From positions 33,141 to 97,140 of the forward strand of contig SDNP01000007.1 in assembly GCA_004524445.1 (NCBI GenBank): a stretch of 64,000 bases of DNA. Direction: 5' to 3'. The translations under genes were made by a program, and so were the position numbers. Source of the DNA: Candidatus Thorarchaeota archaeon. GTDB taxonomy: Archaea > Asgardarchaeota > Thorarchaeia > Thorarchaeales > Thorarchaeaceae. The notes under the pieces were generated by a model, which saw nothing but the letters and a program-made list of their open reading frames with translations, was not told the DNA's origin and did no database searches. Numbering within the stretch: the stretch's first letter is position 1; each line of letters starts with the position of its first letter. This document shows positions 45,905 to 55,080 of the stretch, piece after piece.

Positions 45905-47620
45905 ATGACGAAGAATGCTGATGTTGCACAGGCACTGAAGGAAATATCACTCTTACTGGAGGTCGAGGGAGAAAATCCCTATCGTCTACGTGCCTATTCC
46001 AAAGCTGTCCGTTCAATATCCTCACTCGGAGAAGACATTGAGGCCATTGCAAGCAGAGATGAACTCACAAACATTCCTGGTATTGGAACAGGCATAGCTG
46101 CAAAGATAGAGGAGTACTTGAGGACTGGGACAATTGACATGCTTGACGACCTCCGTGCGCGAACTCCTGTTGATGTTCTCGAATTAGATGCAATACCGGG
46201 AGTAGGACCAAAAACCATCAAGCTAGTCTATGACGAATTGGGAGTTAACGACTTGGAATCTCTAGAAGAGGCTGCTCTGAGTGGAAAGATAGCTACTCTC
46301 AGAGGGATGGGTGAAAAGAGCCAGACCCAGATTCTAGAGGGTATCGAGCTTGTGAAGGCTGGTATCGGGAGAACACTTCTTGCAGAGGCAATGCCTCATG
46401 CTGAAACCATCAGAGAGAAACTCCTGAAACACTCTGATGTAAACCGGGCAGTGATAACGGGATCTTATCGTCGACGTCGTGAAACCGTGCGCGATATTGA
46501 TATTCTGGTGGATGCCAGTTCCGCTGAGGCCGTCATGAACTTGTTTGTTTCTATGAATAATGTAATGGATATTATTGCACAAGGCGAAACAAAGTCGTCA
46601 ATACGTCTGGAGAATAACTTGCAGGTCGACCTCAGAGTTGTCCCTTCTGAGAGTTTTGGTGCAGGACTACAGTATTTTACAGGCAGCGTTGACCATAATG
46701 TCCATCTCCGATCCAAGGCTATCAAGATGGGTCTGCTTCTCAATGAGTATGGGTTATTCAAGGATGATGAGAGAATCGCTGGAAATGATGAAGAAGATGT
46801 CTATGCCGCACTCGGTCTACCATGGATCCCTCCTGAATTACGTGAAGACAGAGGGGAGATTGAGGCTGCACAGAGTAATTCCCTTCCAATATTGATTGAA
46901 ACTGACGATATCCGTGGAGACCTGCATAGTCATACCGACCAGTCTGATGGAAGCAACACCATTGAGGAGATGCTTGATGCGGCAGACTCCTTGGGTTATG
47001 AGTACTACTGCGTATCAGACCACACCCAGAGCTTGACGATAGCAAATGGCATGGATGAGGATCGCCTTCTGAAGAGAATTGAGGAGATTGATGAGTTAAA
47101 CTCCTCTGGTAGATGGAATCTCAAAATCCTCAAGGGAGCTGAGGTTGACATCCTAGCAGATGGAATATTAGACATCGAAGACGACGTTCTTGCTCAATTA
47201 GATATCGTCACTGTGTCTGTACATAGCCGGATGAAGGATACCAAGGAAGTCATGACTGCCAGAGTGTGTGAAGCCATCAAAAACAAACATGTACATATCT
47301 TGGGCCATCCCACAGGAAGACTTCTTCTAAAGCGTTCTGAGTTTGAGATTGACCTTGAGCAGGTATTTGCTGTTGCCAAGAAACACAATGTGGCAATGGA
47401 ACTCAATGCCCATCCTTGGAGATTAGACCTTGATGCTGGGAATCTTCGTGCCGCTAAGCGGGAGGGTCTCAAAATTGCCATCAATACTGATGCACACAAG
47501 ATTCCTGAACTCCATTACATGAAATATGGTATATACCAAGCTCGCAGAGGATGGCTCACAAAGGAAGATGTTCTAAACACCTACCCTCTTGATGACTTGC
47601 TTGTCGCATTACAAAAATAG
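45905..47620 (+). CDS. polX: DNA polymerase X family protein with PHP domain
   Basis: A full-length 571-residue PolX. Residues 1-155 hold the 8-kDa-like and helix-hairpin-helix repeats (IPGIGTGIAAKIEEYL; IPGVGPKTIKLVYDEL). The nucleotidyltransferase motif GSYRRRRETVRDIDIL is near residues 185-200. The C-terminal PHP phosphoesterase begins with DLHSHTDQSDG near residue 339 and has HILGHPTGRLL and INTDAHK. It should act in gap-filling base-excision repair with 3'-exonuclease or AP-site processing. Confidence 0.94.
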   Translation: MTKNADVAQALKEISLLLEVEGENPYRLRAYSKAVRSISSLGEDIEAIASRDELTNIPGIGTGIAAKIEEYLRTGTIDMLDDLRARTPVDVLELDAIPGVGPKTIKLVYDELGVNDLESLEEAALSGKIATLRGMGEKSQTQILEGIELVKAGIGRTLLAEAMPHAETIREKLLKHSDVNRAVITGSYRRRRETVRDIDILVDASSAEAVMNLFVSMNNVMDIIAQGETKSSIRLENNLQVDLRVVPSESFGAGLQYFTGSVDHNVHLRSKAIKMGLLLNEYGLFKDDERIAGNDEEDVYAALGLPWIPPELREDRGEIEAAQSNSLPILIETDDIRGDLHSHTDQSDGSNTIEEMLDAADSLGYEYYCVSDHTQSLTIANGMDEDRLLKRIEEIDELNSSGRWNLKILKGAEVDILADGILDIEDDVLAQLDIVTVSVHSRMKDTKEVMTARVCEAIKNKHVHILGHPTGRLLLKRSEFEIDLEQVFAVAKKHNVAMELNAHPWRLDLDAGNLRAAKREGLKIAINTDAHKIPELHYMKYGIYQARRGWLTKEDVLNTYPLDDLLVALQK

Positions 47621-47708
47621 AATGATAACGCGATTTCACTGAAAATTTCTCGGTTGCGTTAGTAACAATTTGTGACCTATTTGTGTGACCCCGAAACGTG
47701 GCTTTGCA

Positions 47709-47716
47709 TTATATAC
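47709..47716 (+). promoter_or_regulatory. TATA box of the micro-ORF cluster
   Basis: TTATATAC is centred about 35 nt upstream of the first micro-ORF ATG (47747). The expected transcription start near 47738 gives an almost leaderless mRNA. The 47621-47708 stretch holds nothing else recognisable. Confidence 0.45.
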
Positions 47717-47746
47717 TAACCTTGTTCACTATTTCTTAGAAACAAA

Positions 47747-47851
47747 ATGGCTCTAACATCCAACAACCAAGTTGTCCACGAGAAGAAGAACATCAGAAAG
47801 GCACAGTCAACAGATGCAATATCCTATGCCTACAGAACCGTCTTGAGGTGA
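47747..47851 (+). CDS. Candidate microprotein 1 (34 residues)
   Basis: ATG to TGA, basic and soluble, beginning MALTSNNQVVHEKKNIRK. No family is recognised. Its TGA lies inside GAGGTGA, which is the Shine-Dalgarno sequence of micro-ORF 2. The support is positional (TATA box, coupled ribosome sites), not homology. Confidence 0.4.
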   Translation: MALTSNNQVVHEKKNIRKAQSTDAISYAYRTVLR

Positions 47852-47858
47852 ATGGGAG

Positions 47859-47945
47859 ATGAAAAAATCAGACTACAAGAGAAAACTCCTCTTCAGAAAC
47901 CACGACAGCACGAAGGCAATTGCGCTGAACTACTTTCGGAGATGA
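47859..47945 (+). CDS. Candidate microprotein 2 (28 residues)
   Basis: A basic peptide beginning MKKSDYKRKLLFRNHD and ending FRR, possibly nucleic-acid binding by charge alone. Shine-Dalgarno GAGGTGA is 7 nt upstream. Its own stop lies inside GGAGATGA, the Shine-Dalgarno sequence of micro-ORF 3. Confidence 0.4.
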   Translation: MKKSDYKRKLLFRNHDSTKAIALNYFRR

Positions 47946-47951
47946 ACACAG

Positions 47952-48056
47952 ATGCAGTCGAAAAAAATGAACTTATCTGAAGACATCTATTCATCCGATC
48001 CCCGCAAGGGAAAAGACCTATCCTATGACGAAGTGCTCGCGTTAGAAGCAACGTGA
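47952..48056 (+). CDS. Candidate microprotein 3 (34 residues)
   Basis: Starts MQSKKMNLSEDIYSSD and ends with an acidic helix-like LSYDEVLALEAT. GGAGATGA lies 6 nt before the ATG. The T-rich tract TTATTTCTTTTTTCC follows within 20 nt and could terminate the transcript. It shares its frame with micro-ORF 2, so a decayed single gene remains possible. Confidence 0.4.
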   Translation: MQSKKMNLSEDIYSSDPRKGKDLSYDEVLALEAT

Positions 48057-48327
48057 GCATTATTTCTTTTTTCCTTCCTCTTGTCTTTATTGAGAAAATC
48101 GAATCGAATGACAAAACCCCTCTTCTAAGAGTTGCTGAGTCATACTAATGATTTCATTCTCAGTTGTTACCACTATTGGAACACGTGTTCTAATGAATGA
48201 AACCCCGTGAGCGAACTAGAATCAGAACTATCAACAAAGAAACGGCATGAACAGGCAATCAGCTGCTCCGAAAATGAAATGGTGCCGAGGAGGAGATTTG
48301 AACTCCTGAACTCCTGCGAGAACGGAT

Positions 48328-48353
48328 GTCTCATCAGGATCGAGTCAACAGAT
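48328..48353 (-). other. tRNA-Leu canonical intron (37/38)
   Basis: A 26-nt intron after G37. BHB elements are ideal: central helix CTCA/TGAG, 5' bulge AG^A, 3' bulge AC^A. Confidence 0.8.
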
Positions 48354-48371
48354 CTTGAGTCCGTCGCCGTT

Positions 48372-48401
48372 CTACGTTGTCCAGCCCTGGGTGCTGAACA
48401 T
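48372..48401 (-). other. tRNA-Leu non-canonical D-loop intron
   Basis: A 30-nt insertion in the D-loop. The inner helix TGTTCAGC/GCTGGACA has eight pairs. Removing it leaves an ordinary D-loop (AAGCGGTCAAC) closed by GCC/GGC. Three of the four central-helix positions pair. Confidence 0.65.
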
Positions 48402-48579
48402 GACCGCTTGGCTACCTCGGCATTTCTAGCAAGAGCATCCTCTAATGTGTATATAGTCATTTCCGTTACGCAGGAGTTTTGGTATAGGATTTCACACATC
48501 CCGACATGGCAGCTCGAAAAGCCAAGACCCATGGAGAAGCCGAAGTACTCTTTTGCGGGTTTGCACCTACGTAGCGATA

Positions 48580-49371
48580 GTGAATGAATTGGCTCGCATA
48601 GAAGTAGATGGCATCCAGCTTTTTTACCGTGTAAAGGGAGAAGGGCCTTCTGTATTGCTTATCCATGGTCTCGGTGGTGATATACGTGGCTGGGAATTTC
48701 AGGAAGATAATCTTTCAAAACATTTCACGCTCCTGATGCCCGAGTTGAGAGGTCATGGCAGGTCAGAAGGTCCGGATGCACCCGTTGTAACGGCAGAAAT
48801 GTTCGCTAAAGATATTGCAGTCTTTTTGAAGAAACTAGGATATGACGATGTACACGTAGTTGGTCAGTCTATGGGTGGAGTTATTGCTCAGCAATTCACT
48901 CTAGACTTTCCCGAGCATGTCAAGAAATTGGTCTTGATAGATACAGCACCCAAAATAACTGAAGAAACTATTGACGAGGTATATAGTTGGAGAGAGGCAC
49001 AAGTAGAGGGCGGTCAAGAGGCATACCATTTGGCTGCAACAAAGAGCACATACTCGGAAGAATTCATTGAAAATAACAGAGAATTGATTGATTATCTACT
49101 GAACAGAGAGGACCTCGTCAATGAAGAGGGGGTCTTGGCTGCAGGGCTTGGTCTTACTTCATTTGATGTCACTGATAGGCTCTCCGAGATTCAAATTGAA
49201 ACTCTCATTATCCACGGGGAAGGCGATCGCATAATAGACTACTCTCTTGGAAAAATCTTGCATGATGAAATTCCCAACTCAAAGCTGGTTTCTTTCCCAA
49301 ATTGTGGACACTCGCCCACAGTGGAGAAAAGGGAAACACTCGGTCAGATACTCATTGATTTTCTAAGATGA
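48580..49371 (+). CDS. Alpha/beta hydrolase
   Basis: A protein of about 263 residues with a complete catalytic triad: SVLLIHGLGGD (oxyanion), nucleophile elbow GQSMGG, Asp in IIHGEGDRIIDY, and His in NCGHSP. It belongs to the large esterase/lactonase/C-C hydrolase family, and the substrate is not predictable. Start GTG 48580 or the TTG just after it are preferred. The extension to 48553 has no ribosome site. It overlaps the convergent wHTH gene by 9 nt. Confidence 0.88.
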   Translation: MNELARIEVDGIQLFYRVKGEGPSVLLIHGLGGDIRGWEFQEDNLSKHFTLLMPELRGHGRSEGPDAPVVTAEMFAKDIAVFLKKLGYDDVHVVGQSMGGVIAQQFTLDFPEHVKKLVLIDTAPKITEETIDEVYSWREAQVEGGQEAYHLAATKSTYSEEFIENNRELIDYLLNREDLVNEEGVLAAGLGLTSFDVTDRLSEIQIETLIIHGEGDRIIDYSLGKILHDEIPNSKLVSFPNCGHSPTVEKRETLGQILIDFLR

Positions 49372-49671
49372 CTCTTCGTCAAGTAGCTCTTCAAGATGTG
49401 GTCTAATCTTTTCATAAAAATCCGAGAGAATTTTCGCTTTTTCATCTTCTGCTTCAAGGATGAATAACCGAATCTGTTGCCCCACACGTATCTCTTTGAC
49501 TAACCCCATATCAACCAGCGGCTGCATGACTCTGTGAATAGTTGAATGGGCAAGATCAGTTTCTTTTGCAATCCGACTCAGATTAAAGAAATCTTTTGGC
49601 TTTTCAAGGAAGTGTTGCACTACACGGGTCTGAGCACGTGAGGCAAACACGATTTCAAGTAATTCATCCAT
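49363..49671 (-). CDS. Winged-helix transcriptional regulator
   Basis: A 102-residue ArsR/MarR-like wHTH: FFNLSRIAKETDLAHSTIHRVMQPLVDMGLVKEI, followed by a short wing and a helical C-terminus for dimerisation. It has no metal-binding cysteines. It is downstream of pyrH on the same strand (25 nt), so co-transcription is likely. Targets are unknown. Confidence 0.8.
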   Translation of the reverse strand: MDELLEIVFASRAQTRVVQHFLEKPKDFFNLSRIAKETDLAHSTIHRVMQPLVDMGLVKEIRVGQQIRLFILEAEDEKAKILSDFYEKIRPHLEELLDEESS

Positions 49672-49696
49672 TGTAATTCATTCCTCCAAAGACAAT

Positions 49697-50386
49697 TCAA
49701 TTCTCTTCATGGGTGACCACAGTCCCAATTTCCTTTCCGGCAAGTATGGCCTCAAGATTTTTCGGATTCCTTCCATCAAAGAATATCGTTTTAATCTTAG
49801 ACCGCTCGACAACCTTCAACGCAACAGGATCAAACAGTCTATACTCACCAGCACGAACTGCGCCGCCTGAGAGTATCTTCTTCAACTCGTCGATATGTAC
49901 AGAATCTAGCTTTTTGGCATCGCTTTCATCAGGGTCCTTGTTATACACACCATCAACATCGGTTGCATTCAGCATCATATCAGCACCGACAGTTTCAGCT
50001 GCTAGAGCAGCAACCGCATTGGTTGATTGTCCTGGTGTCAACCCGCCCATGAGTATTATTCGATTCTGGCAGTCTGCAAGTGCAAGTTCGTCCAATGATT
50101 CGGCAATTCGTGGATATGCCTTCTTGCCAAGCGCAGTCCTAAGCAGCTCCGCATTGTGTCTAGCAAGTTCAATTCCAAGCCAATCACAATCAGATTCACT
50201 AGCTCCAAGCTCTCTTGCTGCAGCAATGAATGTCCGTGCGGGTTTTCCGCCTCCAACAATAACTACAAGCTTGTGCTCCTTGGAAACACCTCCAATAATG
50301 TCTGCATAGCTCCTGAACTTGTCAACTAGGATCTCGCCTGCATCATTATAGAATAGGGAACCTCCCAGCTTCACCACTACTTGCAT
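49697..50386 (-). CDS. pyrH: Archaeal UMP kinase
   Basis: A 229-residue amino-acid-kinase-fold protein: VVVKLGGSLF, VVIVGGGKPARTFI, GLTPGQSTNAVAALAAE and NATDVDGVYNKDP. The short length and GGLTPGQSTNAVAA are typical of archaeal PyrH. It phosphorylates UMP to UDP with ATP. Confidence 0.92.
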   Translation of the reverse strand: MQVVVKLGGSLFYNDAGEILVDKFRSYADIIGGVSKEHKLVVIVGGGKPARTFIAAARELGASESDCDWLGIELARHNAELLRTALGKKAYPRIAESLDELALADCQNRIILMGGLTPGQSTNAVAALAAETVGADMMLNATDVDGVYNKDPDESDAKKLDSVHIDELKKILSGGAVRAGEYRLFDPVALKVVERSKIKTIFFDGRNPKNLEAILAGKEIGTVVTHEEN

Positions 50387-50501
50387 GTTGAATCAACCTG
50401 CGATATCTGGACATGAGGACTTACTGCGAGTTGCTAAAGAAGTTTTCTTGAATGAACCAGTTTCTCGAATTTTCGAAACAAGTATTTTCTCTAGTTGATA
50501 A

Positions 50502-51482
50502 TTATCGCGCCAGTTCGTCCAGTTCTCTCCAATCTGATGCTTCATTTAGTTCATGAATTGCATCATCGCTGATATCGAGCTCAATGGCTTCGATATTCTC
50601 TTCAAGCTGTTCCTTGCTGTTTACTCCTATAATGGGCGCCGTTATACTTTCTCTATTCAGTACCCATGCCAACGCAATCTGAGGAATGGTCGCATCGAGG
50701 TCTTCGGATATCTCTTCAAGAGTGTCCAGAATTCTGAAATTGCGTTCCTTGTAGTACCTCTGCTTGGTGGTCTCTGCTCTCTTTGAATCGGGAGTTTCCT
50801 CTTTCGAGTACTTCCCCGTAAGGAAACCTCCACCCAACGGACTGTAACTCGTGACTCCTAGGTTGTATTTCTTCACAACAGGCTCCAGGTACTTCTCAAA
50901 ATCGCGCCTTCTTGCTAGGCTATATGAAGGCTGTAGAGCGTCGTACCTTGCCAAGCCATACTTGTCGCTCACCCATAGTGATTCCATCAATTCGGCAGCA
51001 TTGTGGTTGGAAGCTCCAATATAGTGGACACTCCCATCGTCAACAAGCTTTGTCAATGCTCTCAAAGTCTCCTCCTGTGTGACATCAGGGTCAGGCCAAT
51101 GACTCCAATAGATATCAATCCAATCCGTTCTTAACCTGTCAAGGCTGCCGTCCACGGCCTCAAGTATATGCTTCCTAGATAGACCAACATCATTTGGATT
51201 ATTGCTTATCTCCCCTCTGACTTTGGTGGCTAAGACCACTTCATCCCTTATTCCACGTTCCTCAAGCCATCGTCCAATAATCTGCTCCGATTTTCCGGCA
51301 TACGATTCTTCTGCCCACTTGCTATAGATGTCTGCTGTGTCGATTGTTGTAATCCCTGCATCAAATGCGGCATCGAGCAAATCCATCGCGTCATCTTCAC
51401 GAACAAGCCATCCCAATTGCATTGAACCAAGAACTACTTGAGATATACGCAGTCCTGTCCGTCCCAGTTTTACACTCTTCAT
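50502..51482 (-). CDS. Aldo/keto reductase
   Basis: A 326-residue NADP-dependent TIM barrel. The catalytic tetrad is visible: Asp and Tyr in DTADIYSKW, Lys in VVLATKVRG, His in IYWSHWPDP. It belongs to the AKR11/12-like soluble group. The substrate is unknown. Confidence 0.9.
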   Translation of the reverse strand: MKSVKLGRTGLRISQVVLGSMQLGWLVREDDAMDLLDAAFDAGITTIDTADIYSKWAEESYAGKSEQIIGRWLEERGIRDEVVLATKVRGEISNNPNDVGLSRKHILEAVDGSLDRLRTDWIDIYWSHWPDPDVTQEETLRALTKLVDDGSVHYIGASNHNAAELMESLWVSDKYGLARYDALQPSYSLARRRDFEKYLEPVVKKYNLGVTSYSPLGGGFLTGKYSKEETPDSKRAETTKQRYYKERNFRILDTLEEISEDLDATIPQIALAWVLNRESITAPIIGVNSKEQLEENIEAIELDISDDAIHELNEASDWRELDELAR

Positions 51483-51592
51483 GAATTAAATATAGTTAAC
51501 ATCCCGAAATTAAATGTTTCCGTACCATGAATACGCAACACCACTTTATATGCATCAAATATGAATAGTTGTCAAAAGGTGGATGATACTCT

Positions 51593-52441
51593 TTGAAGCA
51601 ACAAAATAAGGCGCTATCAATTTTCACTTGTCTATTTATCCTACTACCTCTGCTTCCCGGGTACGTGACTGCAGATATTACCGGCAATACATACTGGTTT
51701 TCTGCAACATGGCTTAATCAGACATATCAAGAGAATTTAGGCGAAGAGTTCAAATCGTCAGTCAGTGGCGAGTTTAAAATCACTGTCCTCAATGCCATCG
51801 AAGCTGGGGGAGATGATGTCTATGAGTACAATTTCCAGGGGTTCAGCTGGTATCGGGTTCCGTACTACCTGAACGTAACCTCAGATGTCGAATTTCAGGA
51901 AAATAAGGTATCTTTTGAGATTGAAACGGAGGATGAGGATGAGGATAACCGAGCTGAAACAGCTGAATTAGCCTTATTCCCCTCGTTTCAGCATCATCAT
52001 CCAGGACACATGTTCTTTGTAAATCCGATTTGGAGTACACATAACACAGGATGGGAATCTGCTGTTAATGAGGCACAAAATGATAATACCACTGCTGAAT
52101 TGACGGAATCTTCTGGTGAGGGCTCGTTTAGCCTGCGGTTGGTAATTGACATAGAGAGTGATAGCGAAGATGAGGGGCAATTGAATGGAACTCGCACATT
52201 TGATTTCACTGCTTCATATGACTCTGATGGCATTTTGACAAACTGGGAATCAACAGCTACAACGCGCCTATCCAATGAAAATCACACCTCCCGCCACATT
52301 CTCACGGAAAAGTACTCTCGCACTACTGGTCCAAGTGGAGGATTTGGGATAGGCGGCGACACGGCAACAGCACTTGGCTTCATTGGCGTTGCTGCTGTAG
52401 CAGGTATAGTGGTTGGAGTTATCTTGGGGAAGAGGTACTGA
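51593..52441 (+). CDS. Secreted, C-terminally membrane-anchored protein of unknown function
   Basis: A 282-residue protein. The N-terminal signal peptide (ALSIFTCLFILLPLLPGYVTA) is followed by an acidic, Thr/Ser-rich beta domain with a run of Glu/Asp near residue 105. It ends with a Gly-rich linker (GPSGGFGIGGD), one membrane helix and the basic end GKRY. This is a cell-surface protein architecture common in archaea. The start is TTG 51593. Function unknown. Confidence 0.7.
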   Translation: MKQQNKALSIFTCLFILLPLLPGYVTADITGNTYWFSATWLNQTYQENLGEEFKSSVSGEFKITVLNAIEAGGDDVYEYNFQGFSWYRVPYYLNVTSDVEFQENKVSFEIETEDEDEDNRAETAELALFPSFQHHHPGHMFFVNPIWSTHNTGWESAVNEAQNDNTTAELTESSGEGSFSLRLVIDIESDSEDEGQLNGTRTFDFTASYDSDGILTNWESTATTRLSNENHTSRHILTEKYSRTTGPSGGFGIGGDTATALGFIGVAAVAGIVVGVILGKRY

Positions 52442-52597
52442 GCTTAGCACATCAATGAATTGGAACCTTTGCACTCTATATTTGGCACTAGTCAGAACTT
52501 TGGGCAACTTCCGTTGTCCATAACTCTTTTAGGAGTGCCTCTTTGTTCGAGTCAGAAGTGGATACAGTAATCTGCACCCTTGCTGACATCAAGGAGA

Positions 52598-55075
52598 ATG
52601 GACATTTTGCCTAAGAAATTCAAACCAGAAATTAAATCCAAGAGATGGAAGCCAGACCAGGAAGAACCCCTTATCGAAGCATGGGATGGAGAGAAGACCT
52701 ATTTTTTTGACAAAGAAAGTGAAAACACAATTTATTCTGTTGATACTCCTCCACCCTATCTCTCTGGACATGTCCATATTGGCCAACTGTTGCACTATAC
52801 ACAAATTGACATGATTGCCAGATATAGACGAATGCAAGGTCTGGAGGTTAATTTTCCTCTTGGTATCGATAGAAATGGACTTCCCGTCGAACTCCGTGTG
52901 GAGAAAGAGTACGGGTTGGACATGCATACAACTCCACGGGAGAAGTTCGTTGCCAAATGCAGAGAGCAATTAGACATGTACGAAGATGAGGTAGTAACTT
53001 GGTTCAAGCGTCTTGGCCTCAGTTTCAACACCTACGAACGAAAAGGAAGCTATCGAACCGATAGTCCTGACTATCGAGCTGTTACCCAAGCGACTTTCAT
53101 TGATCTCTGGAATCAAGGTCTCATCTACAGTGATTATCGGCCAAATAACTGGTGCTTCGAGTGTGGGACGACAATAGCTGACGCTGAGGTGGAATACACT
53201 GAGCGTCCCACAACCCTGCATTACATATACTTCGATGTTGAAGGCAAAGAGCCAATAGAAATCGCCACTACTCGTCCTGAGCTGCTTTGTGCATGTGGCG
53301 CTGTGTTCATCCATCCTGATGATGAACGCTATGAAGGATGCGGTGGGAAGACTGCAAAGGTTCCGTTATTCGATTTAGAGGTTCCTATAATTGAGAGTGC
53401 TACCGCTGATATGGAATTTGGGACTGGTGCCTTGATGGTATGTAGCTACGGTGATATGGCCGATGTGATGGCCTTTAGAGATCATGCTTTGGAGCCAATT
53501 GCAGCAATCTCCCCGCAGGGAAAAATGACTGAAGCTGCGGGAAAATTTGAAGGGAAGCCCATCGAAGAGGCAAAGACGGCTATCATTGAAGAACTCAAAG
53601 AGAAAGACCTCCTCTCGAAGCAAGAAGAGACGGTACAAAGGGTTCCTCTCTGCTGGCGGAGCAAAACCCCCATTGAGTTCATTGCTATGAACGAGTGGTA
53701 TCTTAAGCAAGTGGGTTTTTTGGATGATATACGTGAGATTGCGAAGGAAACCCCCTTCTATCCCAACTATCATCGCCAAATCCTCCTAGATTGGATAAAT
53801 AGAGTATCTGTCGACTGGCCTATTAGCCGCCGTCGCTACTATGGGACTGAGATTCCCCTCTGGTATTGCAATGCTTGTGGCGAGCCTGTAGTTCCTGAAA
53901 ATGAGAAGTTAGAGTACTATCAGCCTTGGAAGGAAGATCCTCCGTTTGACAAATGCCCCGAATGTGGAGCAAATGATGGGTTCAAGGGTGAAGAACGCAC
54001 CTTCGATACATGGATGGACTCGTCTATCTCAGGCCTTCAAATTATTGGGTATCTTCGAGACACTGTTCTCTTCGAGAAAGCATTTGGAAATGTTATGAGG
54101 CCACAAGGAAAGGAGATAGTGCGCACTTGGCTTTACTATTCTCTGCTTCGAACATATCAGCTGACCAAGAAACCTGCATTCACAGAGATATGGGTGTCTG
54201 GACACGTAGTGGATGAACATGGTGAAAAAATGAGTAAATCGAAGGGCAACTCTCCGCCCCCCGGTCCATTTGTAGACAAATACGGGGCCGATGCAATGCG
54301 TCTATTTGGAGTACTCGAAGCTGGTTTAGGTGGAGATGTCAGGTTTTCGGAAGAGCGTCTTGCTGGCGCATCAAAATTCATGACAAAACTTTGGAACGTC
54401 GCTCGGTTTATCTCAATGTTTCCTTACAGCCCTGAAATGGAAATTCATGAGCTGACACCTGTTGACAGATGGGTTTTGGCTCAAGCGAATGAGATGGTAA
54501 AGCGAATTCTCCCCGATTGCGAACGGCTAGATTTTCACAAGCCCGCCAAAGAGGTCAGAAACTTCACATGGAATGTTTTCGCAGACCATATTTTGGAGAT
54601 GCTTAAGGGGCGCTGTTTTAATAGTGATGACACTTTCTCCGAAGATGAACAGAAGTCTGCATGGTACGCACTACACAAAACCCTGTCTATTATCTTGCGC
54701 GCTATGGCTCCCATAACTCCGTTTCTAACCGATAAGGTATATCGTGAATTGTATGGAGAAGGGGGCATTCACCGAGAGACCTATCCAACTCCTCAGATTG
54801 AGCTTGAATCAGAACTCACGCAGCATACTAATCTTCTTCAAGCAGTAAATGCTGGATTTTGGGCCTTCAAACGAGAAAATGGGATTTCCCTTCGCGAAGG
54901 GGTACCAGCTGCATACATTCCCTCAGCACTCAAGCCATGGGGGAAGGATCTACAGGCTATGCACGGAATTGAATCCCTAGAGTTTGGTAACCCAGACGAT
55001 GATGATTACATAATGATAGCTCTTCCTGAGCGAGAGGTGGCAATCTACATTCTGCCCCCTCCTCAAGAAGAGTGA
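52598..55075 (+). CDS. valS: Valyl-tRNA synthetase
   Basis: A class I synthetase of about 825 residues. The HIGH-type motif SGHVHIG follows DTPPPYL, and KMSKS is in EKMSKSKGN. Zinc-ribbon cysteines (WCFECGTTIADAE; WYCNACGEPV...CPECGAN) and the CP1 editing domain (TTRPELL, with GTGALMVCSYGD) are present. The DTPPPYLSG start and YGADAMRLFG point to Val rather than Ile or Leu. ATG 52598 is preferred over the upstream TTG at 52580, since AAGGAG sits just before it. Confidence 0.94.
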   Translation: MDILPKKFKPEIKSKRWKPDQEEPLIEAWDGEKTYFFDKESENTIYSVDTPPPYLSGHVHIGQLLHYTQIDMIARYRRMQGLEVNFPLGIDRNGLPVELRVEKEYGLDMHTTPREKFVAKCREQLDMYEDEVVTWFKRLGLSFNTYERKGSYRTDSPDYRAVTQATFIDLWNQGLIYSDYRPNNWCFECGTTIADAEVEYTERPTTLHYIYFDVEGKEPIEIATTRPELLCACGAVFIHPDDERYEGCGGKTAKVPLFDLEVPIIESATADMEFGTGALMVCSYGDMADVMAFRDHALEPIAAISPQGKMTEAAGKFEGKPIEEAKTAIIEELKEKDLLSKQEETVQRVPLCWRSKTPIEFIAMNEWYLKQVGFLDDIREIAKETPFYPNYHRQILLDWINRVSVDWPISRRRYYGTEIPLWYCNACGEPVVPENEKLEYYQPWKEDPPFDKCPECGANDGFKGEERTFDTWMDSSISGLQIIGYLRDTVLFEKAFGNVMRPQGKEIVRTWLYYSLLRTYQLTKKPAFTEIWVSGHVVDEHGEKMSKSKGNSPPPGPFVDKYGADAMRLFGVLEAGLGGDVRFSEERLAGASKFMTKLWNVARFISMFPYSPEMEIHELTPVDRWVLAQANEMVKRILPDCERLDFHKPAKEVRNFTWNVFADHILEMLKGRCFNSDDTFSEDEQKSAWYALHKTLSIILRAMAPITPFLTDKVYRELYGEGGIHRETYPTPQIELESELTQHTNLLQAVNAGFWAFKRENGISLREGVPAAYIPSALKPWGKDLQAMHGIESLEFGNPDDDDYIMIALPEREVAIYILPPPQEE

Positions 55076-55080
55076 AGGTA

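Larger units (their letters stand above)
48280..48421 (-). tRNA. tRNA-Leu(CAA) with two introns (D-loop and 37/38) and encoded CCA
   Basis: On the minus strand the acceptor GCCGAGG/CCTCGGC, discriminator A (48283) and encoded CCA (48280-48282) frame a class II tRNA. The T-arm is AGGAG-TTCAAAT-CTCCT and the variable arm CTC-GCAG-GAG. Anticodon stem ACGGA pairs with TCCGT only after removing 26 nt, giving loop C-T-CAA-G^A, so the anticodon is CAA. The D-arm GCC/GGC forms only after removing a further 30 nt. A TATA box (GACTATATACACA on the minus strand) lies about 30 nt upstream. Confidence 0.87.

Noticed and set aside
47852..47980. 42-codon frame overlapping micro-ORFs 2 and 3
   Set aside because: Its ATG has no spaced Shine-Dalgarno, while the ATG at 47859 in another frame does.
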